Source of the DNA: Mytilus californianus
Lineage: Eukaryota; Mollusca; Bivalvia; Mytilida; Mytilidae
Length of the DNA: 64,000 nucleotides
NCBI RefSeq assembly: GCF_021869535.1
Contig: NW_026262668.1
Coordinates: 65,626,058-65,690,057, forward strand
Direction of reading: 5' to 3'
This document shows, piece after piece, positions 1 through 11,610 of the stretch; within the stretch, counting starts at the first letter, position 1; each line of letters opens with the position of its first letter. The notes under the pieces were generated by a model, which saw only the letters and a list, made by a program, of their open reading frames with translations, was not told the origin of the DNA and made no database searches. The position numbers were made by a program, and so were the translations under genes.

Positions 1-2796
1 ATGAAAACAACACATTATTAATTTCATGAGTTTGAAGCGCTTTTCTGGATTTACCTTCATCAGGAACGCTCAAAGCCGAATATTTTAAAGCCGAGGATGT
101 ATAAGAACCGAAACAGTTACAGAGCTACATGTATATGACCTAAAAGTACCCAATAAATCATATGATACCATTTGATTAAAAAGTATATTTCGTCACTTTG
201 TCTTTTATCTCCAATTACAAGTCATTGAAGAAAAAAATACAAGGCTCGTGTGCTTTTAATCAGTTCTTATAATTTATTCGGGTTCAAATATTTTTTTCTT
301 CAAAATTTATGTGTACGCCCGGGTGTTTTGACGTAAACGTAGCTACGCGCATGGTTTTCAGCCATTTTAAGGAAAAGAATTTCAACATTGAAAGTGAAAC
401 AAAAGTGAACCATTTCATTGACTGATTCGATCCTCAAAAAATCATTCTTATACAGGTAAAAACGATGATTAACCTATTTTGTTAACCCACGGCTGGTAAT
501 CTACACACGCAGAACATTCGGTTCTGCAATGAAAACCGTGAGAGGATTTTCCGGTTATGCTTGAGTGGAGTAATTGTCATCGCTTCGAAAGGTATGTACA
601 TTTCTAATCGCAATTTTCTAATTCAACTGATCAAAATATTGAAAATCGGAGAATGCTATGCTGTGGTTAATACTTTAACGAAGAGACACATGTATCATTT
701 ACTGTTGTGCATGGAGTAAAACTCCTACAAAATCAATCGTCCCACGAGTAATTGCCGAAAAAAGTGACATCTAAATTTTGAGATGGTTCTATTAACAGAC
801 CTACAAGTTCAAATTTAGTTTTTTTTTCTGTCAACGGGATTGGGTGTCGTTATGGGCGGCGTGTACGCTGTCCGAAGTTGATAGACGTCTTAATAAATAT
901 AAAAACTGCCAATTTTCATTATTTCATGCGTGAGGGGATCGTTTCTGATTGAGGACATCGTGAATGCGTGAGGGGAAGTGCAAACATTTTTGATTTAAAA
1001 ATGATGATGATATGGAGTTAAATTTTGGGTAAAAAATTAGATTTTTAGAGAAAAGTGCGAAAAACTGGAAATGAACCAAAACTGCTATCTTTATTTACAT
1101 AATTTAGATATATAAGCTGTGGTGAAAACAGAACTTTTAATTTTAGTTATATTTTATATAATCTTTCAATTAAAAGTATCAATCGGAAGGAAATTTTGGG
1201 GTTAAATATGTGATTTCTAGCCAATAGAAATGCGAAAAACTGGAAATGAAGAAAAAATCGATTATTCAGGTTTAAGACTAACAATATGTTATCTTTTTTT
1301 CAAAGATAAAACATATTATAGTATTTTACATTTTGCATTCCGCTAGTTTTAAATATTGATGTAAATGGTAAATTTTAGTGAAATATGTGAAGGGGGGAAC
1401 ACTGGAATGGAAAAAAACAACATGATTTTTGATGGTAAGATTTTAAAGATGTAAGCTTTATCGAAAACTAGACATTTTATCATATGCACATGTGATGTAT
1501 TTCTTCAATTTTATATTTTATGTTTGTAGATTTTTAATATGTTGCTGATAGATAGTAACTGACTTGATTTCCGAAGAAAAACTTTATGTTGCAATTAGTT
1601 GCTGGTTATTCACTAGATTGACTAAACTATAATTAAAATACGTCAAAATAAGGAAAGAAACACAACGTGAAGTAAATGAAATCCACAAAAAAAAGAAGCA
1701 TGTTCTGATCATGATTTTACCAATCATGATAAACATAAGGAATGCATCGATTTCCCGAAGTTCTGGATGGTAAACACATTTCGTCTTCGGTACAAGTATG
1801 ATTTTTACAGTTTCCTGCAAATTCCTGAAATATAATCAAAAGTGAAATATTAATCCAAGTTTTTTATATATGAATTTGCGCACTTTCATGTACATGAAAT
1901 AGGCATTGTTGTATGCATGAAGATACACATCACACTGAATATACAGATCACTGAAAATCACCCAATTGAAAAGAAACGGTGAGAATCAGACAGATCAACC
2001 CTGTGTTATTCGCTTTTCGTTCCCACCATAAGAATGACAATGGGTGTATATTTTCCCAAATCGATGGAGGATTTAACTTATGACTGTGGTTGCAAATGTA
2101 AAAAAATTAGTTACGTGACCTGATAAAACTATCAGTAAATTGCGGACGAATATTTCACACATAGATAATTAATTTTCAGTAATGTTTCCATAATGCTTGA
2201 ATGCTTATTGTTATCCGATTGTAGGATGAATTTATATCAGCCGTCACTTATGCTCATTCTTCACATAGTTGTCCCCTTTCTAAGATGGAACATTCTCTCT
2301 TTGCTTCGCATTACATTGCGAAGCTATTAGTTTCATTTGATGTTAAAGCCATCTTGAAAATATTACTTTAGTTCTGATTGCATTGGTTGCCGTACGATTT
2401 GGCTAAAATTCGATTGGCTAGAATGAGATATGTGGAACATGTCCCGAACACGAGAAGATATTAAAATACATAATTGGTACTCAAGTCCCGATCAACAATT
2501 ATTTTTTCATGTTGACGTAATTTATGATACTGCGAAGCGATTCGTACCATTTTAGAAGACAAACAATGGTAAGAACTATGTTTTCTATGAGATGCGGTTG
2601 ATTGGATACTACTGAAACGTTTTGAATGTTGAAGTTTTTTTTCTCTTATTCTTAGTACACATATTCATAAGAGTACGCTTTTGAGTTGTTTTTGTTTAAA
2701 TACGAAAGTTTTCTCTCCCCTCCCCCCCTTTTCCTAGTTTAATACGAATTTGATTTGTGGATTGAGGTTTCAATATGTTTATGAAAATGAATCTAA
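1..2796. other. AT-rich sequence without recognised genes
   Basis: No conserved exon, RNA gene or clear repeat end was recognised. Open frames are short and have no protein-like pattern. Homopolymer A/T runs are frequent. The interval is best regarded as intergenic or intronic DNA of a gene outside the window. Confidence 0.5.
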
Positions 2797-2859
2797 ATGT
2801 TAAATAAAGGCAACAGTATTATACCGGTGTTCAAAAGTCATAAATCAATTGAGAGAAAA

Positions 2860-3100
2860 CAAATCCGGGTTACAAACCAAAACCGAGGGAAACACATCAA
2901 CTATAAGAGGAAAACAAAGGAACAACAGGAAGACCGAAGTGTAACAAAAACAAACGCCAACACACATAGAAACGAACTATTTGATAACAACTGCAATATT
3001 CCTGACTTGGTACAGGACATCTTAAAAAAATGGTGGGTTGAACCTGGTTTCATGGCATGCACAAACCTTCCGCTTTATGACAATGTTAAAAAATATCGCT
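2860..3100 (-). repeat. Dispersed mussel-type repeat, antisense copy
   Basis: On the minus strand this stretch carries the same words as plus-strand copies near 5.1, 11.4, 29.0 and 30.9 kb, including a block reading 'aaaccaggttcaacccacca' and the following 'cctgtaccaagtcagga'. The plus-strand open frame through it (2797-3102) is therefore a by-product of an antisense repeat and is not called as a gene. Confidence 0.6.
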
Positions 3101-3159
3101 AAAACGCTACGTGACAGAAATACAGCACAAACACACGATATCAAAAACAGTGACGCGCT

Positions 3160-3640
3160 TACGTAACTAACATGCACTTTATACAATTATTTTCAAAATA
3201 TTCGTCCAAACAATTTTCATGACAATGATGGTATGGAAAGGCAATTTGATAATTATTTGGACTACAAACGATAAGACATAACAGATTATCCAACCGAAAC
3301 CATAACAGAAACATCAAAATAAAGCCATTAACGTTGGATGTACAAAACACCGAGACACGCCACACAGCAATGCAAATTCACATTCAGTATAACAGTCATA
3401 TTCGGGGATACGAAAATGATGGTATTGAAAGGCAATTTTATAATTATTTGGACAACAAACGATACGACATAACACATTATTCAACCGAAACCATAACAAA
3501 AACATCAAAGATAAATACATGAATAATGGATGTACAAAATACCGAGACACGTCGTATAGCAATGTATATTCACTCTCGGTATAACAGTCATATTCGGGAA
3601 TAGGTCACGTTCGGTACTTAACAGACAGACGACATAGATG
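3160..3640. repeat. Tandem repeat, period about 191 bp, two and a half copies
   Basis: The block 'caaccgaaaccataaca' recurs with a spacing of about 191 bases (units around 3270 and 3461), and 'tggatgtacaaaa' recurs at 3335 and 3527. A third, partial unit runs to about 3600. The array lies directly downstream, on the minus strand, of a reverse-transcriptase C-terminal fragment at 3653-3990, so it may be the tail satellite of that retroelement. Confidence 0.7.
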
Positions 3641-3652
3641 TTAAACCACAAT

Positions 3653-3990
3653 CTAAGAATTGGTAAAAATGTCATTAGTGAGTTTAGACACAGACACATG
3701 GTATAGATCAACCAATTCGTGATGGTGTCCATAAAAATTTGTCATGTTTAATCTTTCCTCCTCATAACTCTGTTGAAGCAGTATCCGCGTAAGGAGCACA
3801 CTCCTGCATATGAAGTTAGTATAGTGTGAACACGCACGAGCATAACGTATCAATTGAGATAAGTACACACCATTCGACGGAACAGAGAGTATGTTACTGC
3901 AGAGAAATGGTAAATTGATAATTGGGAAGTTGAAATCATCCCGTTTGTCATAGATTTTAGTCGTCCATCTGTGTCAATACCGTAAATTGG
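3653..3990 (-). pseudogene. Decayed reverse transcriptase fragment, C-terminal part
   Basis: The minus strand encodes, with at least one frameshift, the C-terminal region of a reverse transcriptase type that is common in bivalve genomes. Recognisable words are SQLIRYARACSHY, LLTR, EEER, and FYGHHHELVDLYHVSVSKL. The upstream part (about 3990-3870) holds a frame-shifted version of the segment that precedes the SQLIRYARAC motif. No catalytic motif lies in this piece and no intact frame exists. The family may be related to Penelope-like elements, but that assignment is tentative. Confidence 0.7.
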
Positions 3991-4129
3991 GAAATTTTGG
4001 CGTCGGGATATTTTGGCGGTTTTCTCTCGATATGCATGTGTTTTATTTTGGTGTGTGTAATTTTGGTGCTTCGTCCAATTGATATGTTTAATTTTGGAAC
4101 AACAGTAGTGAGCAAGCTCATTCATATTT

Positions 4130-5070
4130 GCCTTTATTTACCCGTTAGTTGACAAAATATCATTGAATTTCTCAAACTAGAAACACGACAAAGTTAACTT
4201 AATGAAGGAATCGGATACGGATGCCATTGCAATTGCAAATAATTCCGTATATCGTGGTTTAAAGCTGAAATAAAATATGAAACAAAATCTTAAACATTAA
4301 AATAACTTTTTAGATATATTATTTATATTTTACAAATATCATTTAAAATGTTAATCTATATGCCTCTGGCAGTACATGTTAATTAATTAAAGATAAAGGA
4401 TGACAAGAAGGTTTGATGTTCTAATTACCAATAACGGCGTCTAATCAGCAATAGCCTGGCATATTAATGACATGTGTGAATAAAAATTCATGGTGTGTTT
4501 TCTTAACAATTAAAGAAAATTGACAATTAAGCAATTATTATATAGTGTTTTCAAATTATACGTTATTCATTTGCAGATTTTGTTAAAAACAGAAGTGAAC
4601 AGAAATATACGGAAGATATCATAACATAAATTATTTTCCCCAAACAATTAACATTACGATATTGTCGTACCGGTTCGCCATTTTCGCGTTTCAATGTTTG
4701 GTGTTTGCTTTATTTTCGTGTGTTAAAATTTGGCACTTTCATTGGAGGCACCAAATAAACCAAAATAAAACTACAACCAAAATAACTCAATTTACGGTAT
4801 TGAGGAAAAGGTCAAGGTATGAAGCAGTTCTTCTTGTATCAGTAGTATCCTTAATTTCAAGTTCACTTGGATATATGAGATGAAAGTACTGACTGAAATA
4901 TGGTATAGTAAATCTTATCATAAATATAAGACTTTAGAGCTGCAACGAAAGATAAGCGATAAAATTATATACAACGACAAATGACGGAATTACTACTAGT
5001 ATTTTACTTTTTTCGTTACCTGGTATGGACAGACTTACAAAACGTCAATATAACGGAACTATAAACAATT
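4130..5070. other. AT-rich gap, nothing recognised
   Basis: No exon with conserved coding pattern, RNA gene or repeat boundary was seen. The plus-strand frame at 4662-4883 has a low-complexity hydrophobic composition and no supporting splice or homology signal. Confidence 0.4.
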
Positions 5071-5074
5071 GTCA

Positions 5075-5375
5075 AGTGGGAGGTTTAGCTAGCTATAAAA
5101 CCAGATTTAACCCATCATTTGTCTTCGGAAAATGCCTGTACCAAGTCAGGAATATAAAAGTTGTTTTTTCACTTGTTCCGTTGATTGATAGCGTTTGATT
5201 TTGTCAGTTTTTAAGGACTTCCCCTTTTGAATTTGCCTTGGAGTCCGGTATTTTTGCTATATTTTTTACTTGATTAAGTGTTTGTCTTTTTCTTTTTTAG
5301 CCATGGCGTTGTCAGTTTATTTTCGACTTATGAGTTTGAATGTCCCTTTGGTATCTTTTGCACCTCTTTTATAAG
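5075..5375 (+). repeat. Dispersed mussel-type repeat (aaaatgcctgtaccaag family)
   Basis: Shares ordered blocks with copies near 11.4, 29.0 and 30.9 kb: 'gtttagctagctataaaacc', 'atgcctgtaccaagtcagga', then a T-rich stretch with 'gcgtttgattttg' and 'aaggactt'. Copies differ by many substitutions, which points to an old dispersed family. It has no coding capacity. Confidence 0.75.
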
Positions 5376-5644
5376 GTTTATATTTCTGTAACATGTCCAT
5401 TTGATACGAATTGACAAGTTGATTATACCTTACCAATCAAAATAATAAAAGCAAATGGACAAATAGAGGTGTGTAATTAAGTCGTCTTTCTAAATTTCTT
5501 ACCACCATTCTTTCCACAGTAAAATATGACCTTCAGAAATATTATGATGAGGTATATTCAATCAGTGTCAATCAGATGTGGATTTCTATAAATTCTAAAG
5601 ATCTACTTAAAAATCTTCAATAGTAACATTTTTCAATTTTGCAG

Positions 5645-6060
5645 TTGTAGCAATCAAAACCATTGATTTTTCTACGTATTACACTACTATTCCCCATGTT
5701 CAATTGTAAGATCGACTACATCATCTCATACACAGACCTTTTTTCTACAAAAATGGGAAACGTAGAAACAAATTCCTGGTTTTAGGTCATGAAATTCTTA
5801 CTTTGTGAAGTACCACACTGATATTCACAAAAATATACCGAAGATTGGATGATGAAATCATCAAAATGCTGGACTTTCTGGTTGACTACATTGTTGGTGG
5901 AATGATATTTCAGCACACAGTCGATATTTTCTAAAATTGATACTTATCGTGCTACACTACCAGGCGACTTGTTTTTGTACTCATATGAAGGGAAATTCAC
6001 ACAGAACCTTCTCAAAGACAGAAAGAAAAAGATGATGACCGTAAAACGTATGTTGTGTCG
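5645..6060 (+). pseudogene. Decayed reverse transcriptase fragment, N-terminal half
   Basis: The plus strand encodes, with stops and frameshifts, IKTIDFSTYYTTIPH, then a KMLDFLVDYI segment, GGMIFQ, and LFLYSYEGKFTQNLLKD. These are successive fingers and palm motifs of the same reverse-transcriptase type as at 3653-3990 and 15820-17110. The PMGTNCAPLLA-like block is destroyed here. At about 6060 it abuts a minus-strand fragment of the same family. Confidence 0.7.
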
Positions 6061-6190
6061 CCAGTAGGGGCACACAGTTAATACCCATTCTAATACCGAC
6101 TGTCTGTTGAGATTTATAAATCCACCAATCCCAACAAATATGTTGTCGATCCAAAAGTCCAGAATTTTGATGATAATATCTTCGGTGCAT
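6060..6190 (-). pseudogene. Inverted reverse transcriptase fragment
   Basis: Read on the minus strand, this piece encodes ILDFWIDNIFVG and, after a frameshift, TVGIRMGINCVPLLA. It is the block that follows DFSTLYTTIPH in this reverse-transcriptase type. It ends where the oppositely oriented fragment at 5645-6060 begins, giving a head-to-head junction of two partial copies. Confidence 0.65.
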
Positions 6191-6523
6191 TTGTTTTAGG
6201 AATCAGAGGGGTTTCCAGAAGTGAGATGACTTACAACAAGAAATTTCTATCTTCGATTTTCATTTTATGAAGAAAAAGAACTCCTTTTGATGAGTTATTC
6301 GATCCTTCAATTGAGCATGGGGAACATTACAGACATTGCAGATATTTCATATTTACCGCAAGCAAGCTAAAAGTACATAATCAGCTGATTTAGAAACAAT
6401 CACGTGAAACGCACATAAATTGAACGCAAAAGAAAGTAAATCGTTTTTCATGAAAGATGTTTATTCTTTTTTATTATCAGTCTTTTTATTTTAAGTATAT
6501 ATAACCTACAAATACAAACTTAC

Positions 6524-6836
6524 ATCAGACAAAGTATTGACATCCACAAAATCATCGATCGTTTCTGAATTTGAAGCACTGTCTGCAACATTGGAGTAGA
6601 AATAGCATTGTTTTATATCGGCGAGAAAAGTGAAAGATTTGCATTTGGTAATTTGTAAGCATATAAGAGCACATGGAAAAATGTTAGGAACACTGGTCGT
6701 CCATATGACCAAGCCACTATTCACTCTAGGAATTTTAGATATCTTCATCGACGAATTTGATGTACATTGCTCAATATAGCCACCACAAATGAAGCTAATT
6801 AATATCAATACTGTCAAAGCTGTAGCCATAATGTAT
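6524..6836 (-). CDS. Exon of a secreted protein with Apple/PAN-like motif (partial gene)
   Basis: The minus-strand exon begins after a polypyrimidine-AG acceptor (AG at 6838-6837), has seven untranslated bases, an ATG at 6829-6827, and ends at a consensus GTAAGT donor (6523-6518). It encodes about 102 residues: a hydrophobic signal peptide (residues 1-17, MATALTVLILISFICGG), then a segment with the spacing C-x3-C-x5-C-x10-C around PCALICLQITKCKSFTF and KQCYFY. Such cysteine spacing with an aromatic core is typical of PAN/Apple domains, which bind proteins or glycans outside the cell. Neighbouring exons were not recognised, so this is one exon of an unidentified gene or a gene fragment. An intronless 107-codon frame ending at 6506 is the alternative reading. 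Confidence 0.5.
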
Positions 6837-7059
6837 CTGTAAGAAAAAGAAAAATGATAATAATTTCAGTTTTTAATGATATATTCATGATTTTTGAAAA
6901 TACATTATATATCCAGTTCTTTATTTCACTGATAAAAAGACAAATTTAATTGTAATTTGCTTGTTCGCCTGACACTTTTAATTATATTATATCTAATACA
7001 ACCCTTTTATTTATTAATCTCCAGGAATAATATAATTGCTGCTTCAAAATATTGTAAAT

Positions 7060-7580
7060 GCTGGACTTGGTCGACAAAATATATGTTGAGTTTGGTGGAA
7101 TGATATTTCAGGAGACACTCGGTATTTCATAGATACTAATTGTACACTCAAATAAAGCAGAATTCATACAGAAACTTTTCAAAGACAAAAATAAAAAGCA
7201 TCTTATAGAAATACGCATCTAGTGCAGTAAAATTGGTACCGTTAGTTTTATTGCAAAGTGTTTTAATTTCACTTTCAGATATATCTATGATGTATTGTCA
7301 CTCTATTATCCACATTTCAATGACATCTTACATCTGATACAACCGAGTTAACTTGATATTAAAGATACTACCGAAAATATAAGGTCTGCTTCATAACTTG
7401 ATCTTTTCATCGATTTTGACACATTCAGTTATAACGTTACACTCGTGCATGTTTACACTATAAGGTTTTTACAAACGGGGGTGTCTTCCATAAACAAAAA
7501 CTGCTCCAACATAGTTATGAGGTACAATGACTGAATTTGACTCTTCATAAGTTTTACGGTCACCATTACGAATTGAATTA
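7060..7580 (+). pseudogene. Decayed reverse transcriptase fragment, palm region
   Basis: The plus strand carries GGMIFQ, AEFIQKLFKDKNKK and, in another frame, FNFTFRYIYDVLSL, DIKDTTENIRSAS and LDLFIDFDTFSYN. The third motif corresponds to the catalytic RYIDDVLSL box, in which the first aspartate is now tyrosine. Stops and frameshifts interrupt the frame, so the copy is inactive. Confidence 0.7.
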
Positions 7581-7599
7581 CGATGTGTCGGTATCTAAC

Positions 7600-9380
7600 T
7601 CAGTAGCGACATGTTTTCGCGGTCTTATATATTTAGATACCAGTTTTTTGTCTAATTTGTAATTCAATCGATTGTGACATTTTCACCGATCGTGAATTTG
7701 CATGGCGTGTGATGCATGCATAACAGGAGACGCGTACCCTGTCGACGCACCTAGTGTCGCTCCGTTTGGAGTTGATCGCATTCGCTTGGTTTCTGTTTGT
7801 AATCTTGATTTGCACCTTTCTTATCGAGTTGACATCGGTAAACTACTGTCGATTTAGTTTAGCAAGAAATTTGAGAAACATGTTCCTTTCGACACCAAGT
7901 TGTTGGTGTGATTCTTTAGTAGTTTTGATTTTTTTTGGCTCTTCTTGACAAATAGGTCCTTTACTTTTGTTTGTAACCTTGACCTGTCTTCTTAATCGAT
8001 TTATGAGATCGGGAAACCGGGAAACTACTGTTGCCTATATTTAGGATGTCAATGAAGTAAAAACTGGTAAGACTTATTTAATTACACGTGTATTCATTTC
8101 ACACTTTTTAGTTTAATTCTGGATCTGCAACATTAATCATAAAACAGAAGATTCGGTCGATTAGTGCAAGAATACTAGTAGTTGCAAGAAATGATTTTCA
8201 TAGCGGTATTCCGATCATTTGCTCAAAAATCTCTTCAAGTACCAATATCTGCAATACACGTAATCGTAAAGATACGTAAATACGAAAAATTTTCAACACT
8301 CCAAACTAAACTTCTCAACGTTTATCACCTTCATCTTCAGTTTTACATCAATCATCGTTTGACTACAAGTAGTTTATTGAATGAACACCACATAACTAAC
8401 GAACAATTCGATTATGAAGGTAACAGGCTAAAGCAATCAAAAAAGAACGAAATACGGACTTGATAGCTTGACAGATACGGGTTCGTATTATAGTGAGGTT
8501 AATTCAGACATACTTGTAGATAATGTAAAGTGCATGCACAACACAAAACAGAAATTTGCATAGTCTAGACGGCACCTGTTTTTGATAGTGGTTAAAATGT
8601 GGTAGCCGCTACTGTTAAGTTTGCTTAAGTAGAAGTAGCTATTGGTTCAATATCTCGATGACTAAGCTTGACTCGCACACTCAGTTACATTCTTTCCAAA
8701 ATGTAAAAGTTTATGTTAAAATCTGCAGCAGCTATTTAAAATAGATACACAATTTTATAAGTATATTATTAGTCGTTTTTTGGTAGTTTTTTTTTTAGGT
8801 GCCGCTAACGGAATAGGAAATACTTTAATTTACGAAGCAAATTAATTCAAACATCTCTTTTTAGACACAAGACCAAAAAGAGTGTGAGACATGGGGGGTT
8901 TCTAGATGCATAGGGGAAAACGAGAAACTCATCTCATTCTGTTGGTTTGATTATCCCTAAATTGCTTTTTTAAAATCTGAGCGGGTTGTGGATGAGAGCC
9001 TCGTCATAAGGGATGACACGGAAACGACAAGAACAAGTTTACTGACAAAGCAACAATAAGGACAACAATACTTACGGATAACAGGTTTGATGTGGATGAA
9101 AAAATGTATATTTGAACAACAGAAATCAGTTACTACATCAATAAAGAACTAAATGCATCCAAATCTGCAGTCATTTGAAGCGCACATGAACAAGGTCGGG
9201 TGAGACATTTGGATATTTAGTCAGGAGTCCAACAGTTTCTCAGCGACTTATTCGACATAGACAGCATGTAAAACTTAAATGGCCGTCGGAAGGCACATAC
9301 AATAGACAAACAAGAAAGTAAAATATCAACAGGCCAAGGATGATTCAAAAACAGAAATAGAAAGACTAGACGGAGACTTA
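7600..9380. other. AT-rich gap, nothing recognised
   Basis: Several short open frames are present (for example plus 8182-8463), but none shows a conserved domain, a signal peptide with splice support, or a repeat boundary that I recognise. Confidence 0.4.
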
Positions 9381-9384
9381 TTTG

Positions 9385-9595
9385 GTACATTAATCAGGTC
9401 GTTGGTTTTCTCGTTGAAATTGTTTTACATTTGTAATTAATATTGGGGCCTTTTATAGCTTGCTATGCAGTATTGATTTTGCTCACTGTTGAAGCCCATA
9501 CGATGATATATAGTTACTAACTTCTACATCATTTGGTCTCTGGTGGTGGGTTATCTCTTGGGCAATCATACCATATTTTCTTATTCATTTATGTT
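9385..9595 (-). repeat. Dispersed mussel-type repeat (gatgtggtatgattgccaat family)
   Basis: On the minus strand it reads as a diverged copy of the element whose head is 'agatgtggtatgattgccaa' and whose body includes 'gagaccaaatga' and 'gttaacaac'. Other copies are at 14957, 15198, 25783, 28125 (minus), 32547, 40304, 47500 (minus), 53913 and 59650. It is non-coding. Confidence 0.65.
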
Positions 9596-9639
9596 CAGCC
9601 CCATAGTTTACATCGTCAGCAAGGAACGGTCTGGAGTAG

Positions 9640-10785
9640 TGGAAGCAAGTATTAGGAAAGTTGCTCAAACAGTAGGCAACAGAGGAAAAGAATAGACACA
9701 GAAGCATAGAAGACAATAATTAAGACCGCTAATCAAGCCATATAAAGAAACAAGAAGTCAGGACGAAAATCTCGGATAACGGGTTCTCAGTGATGATACA
9801 CAAAGGATGATTCAAATCTTTAGACGAGCATTAGGAATTCAAATAGCAAAGACGGATAAGCCAAAGAAAAGAGCAATGTTCGTCAAAGGCTCATTTCAGT
9901 TTCTAATAACATTGAAGATGTAGAAAGACAAGGTTTACTTCAGTCGGCGAAAAGAAAGATATGGTAGTATCTAAAGAATGTGCGTGGATAGAACTAGTTG
10001 AGACACCGGCTGAAGAAATGAACGAGAAATAACCAACATGGAGGTAAGTTCAGTATGTTGTAGGGAAAGACACTAAGAAAGATAGCACCTGAATCAAATG
10101 GTATTCCATATAGCTCTTAAAGAAGTGCAGTATTATGTGGAAGATGTAATGACAATTGTTAAAAATAATTTAGAGGAAAGGTAAAGTACAAGCTAGTTTC
10201 ACGAAGGCAGACATATGTTTTGTGTCAAAATAAACTCAAAACTATTAAGTAGTTTCGAACCATAACACAGCTAAATAAGAAAGGAAGGTCTTTTTCTCAG
10301 TTCTGACAAGAAAGTTGAACAATTACATGACGTATAAAAACTACATCGACACATCAGTTTAGAGAAGGAGACTACAAGGGTTATCCGGATAAGTGGAACA
10401 CATCAGCTTATGAGTTAGTTAATCAAAGAAACCAAAGTGAAGAGAGGAGCTTTGATAAGGATTTGCCTGCTCCAGGCAAATTCCTATGTTTCTATAATTT
10501 TTCAAGAAAAAAACAAGGATATGTCCCATTACCATAAACCAGAAAAAATCAAAACATGAGTTACTTTAGTAGTAGAATAGATTGGCAAGATCTCGAAAGA
10601 GGAATAGTAACAAAATGTACAATTTCTCCAATCTTATTTGTAATTGGAATGATTCTATCATCAAGGCAGCTGAAAGAAACAATCGGACCATGAATACAGT
10701 AAGAGTTATGCAAACCAGCAAACAGATGCGTCATGAAGAATTTAACTGTTACAACTGTTATGGCAAGGTACGATAGATTATATTA
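9640..10785 (+). pseudogene. Decayed reverse transcriptase of a second family
   Basis: Plus-strand translation across several frames gives ordered pieces of a second reverse transcriptase type found in many animal genomes: VEASIRKVAQTVGNRGK, KRAMFVKGSFQF, KGKVQASFTKADICFVSK, KVFFSVLTRKLNNYM, YIDTSV, LIKETKVKRGAL, then WQDLERGIVTKCTISPILF and NLTVTTVMA. The last two correspond to the 'GIVTGCTIS' and 'MDDLTVTT' motifs, the latter holding the catalytic aspartates, which are lost here (the reading is MKNLTVTT). Multiple stops show it is dead. Confidence 0.65.
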
Positions 10786-11319
10786 GCATTAAACGACTCA
10801 GTGACATGGGACAGAATCAGACCGTAAGATATGAAAATACATTGCTTTAATGTTAGAGAATTTCAAAGCAAAAATGCTTTAACTTGTAATGTCTTAAAAA
10901 TTCATCAAAGATGTCAGGCTTCTAATATACAGGGAATCTCTAAATGAATAGCTATACAATTTGATAAGAAAAATGATTTTGAAGCGTCCGATGTGATCAG
11001 CCAACAAGATAAAAACAGTCGAGATCTGATGAAACTGACATAGATGATTAAGAACAATCCTAAGTGAAACAAATTGATAAAACTGAAAAGAAACAATCAA
11101 CCATAGTGTCAAACCTTCAACCTTTGAATTCAATTGTGGTGCGTGTAACCTTTTAACCAAAATTTCGATTAAAACTTGTACAAATTTATTCAGTGTGAGT
11201 AGCGAGCAAGGTTAAAACAGATATAGAAGCAGACAAGGTACTAAATCTAGAACCTCTTTATTAGTTATAGGTATGCCAATAAGATTATGCGTTTATACTT
11301 CTGTACCCCAATTTTTGAA

Positions 11320-11610
11320 ATTCTTACCTATTATATCTGTTTGTTTTGCTCACACACTGCTGTCAATATAATGGAATTTTATGCGACTGTCATGTAAGTG
11401 AGAAGTTTACTTAGTTATAAAACCAGGTTTAATCCGCCATTTTCTACGTAAGGAAATGCCTGTACAAAGTCATAAATATGACAGTTGTTTTCAATTCGTT
11501 TGATGTGTTTGAGCTTTTGATTTTGCCATTTGTTAAGGGACTTTCCATCTTGAATTTTCCTTGGTGATCGGTATTTTTGTTATTTTACTTTTTTTTTATA
11601 AGGAATCATA
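11320..11610 (+). repeat. Dispersed mussel-type repeat (atgcctgtaccaagtc family)
   Basis: Begins with 'tctgtttgttttgctcacac', continues with 'ctgtcaatataatggaat' and 'aaaaccaggtttaatccgcc', and ends in the T-rich 'ccttggtgatcggtattttt' part. A very similar copy with the same left extension is at 30780-31060. Confidence 0.75.

Noticed and set aside
2797-3102. 101-residue plus-strand protein-coding frame
   Set aside because: It is the antisense of a dispersed repeat family present at least four more times in the window.
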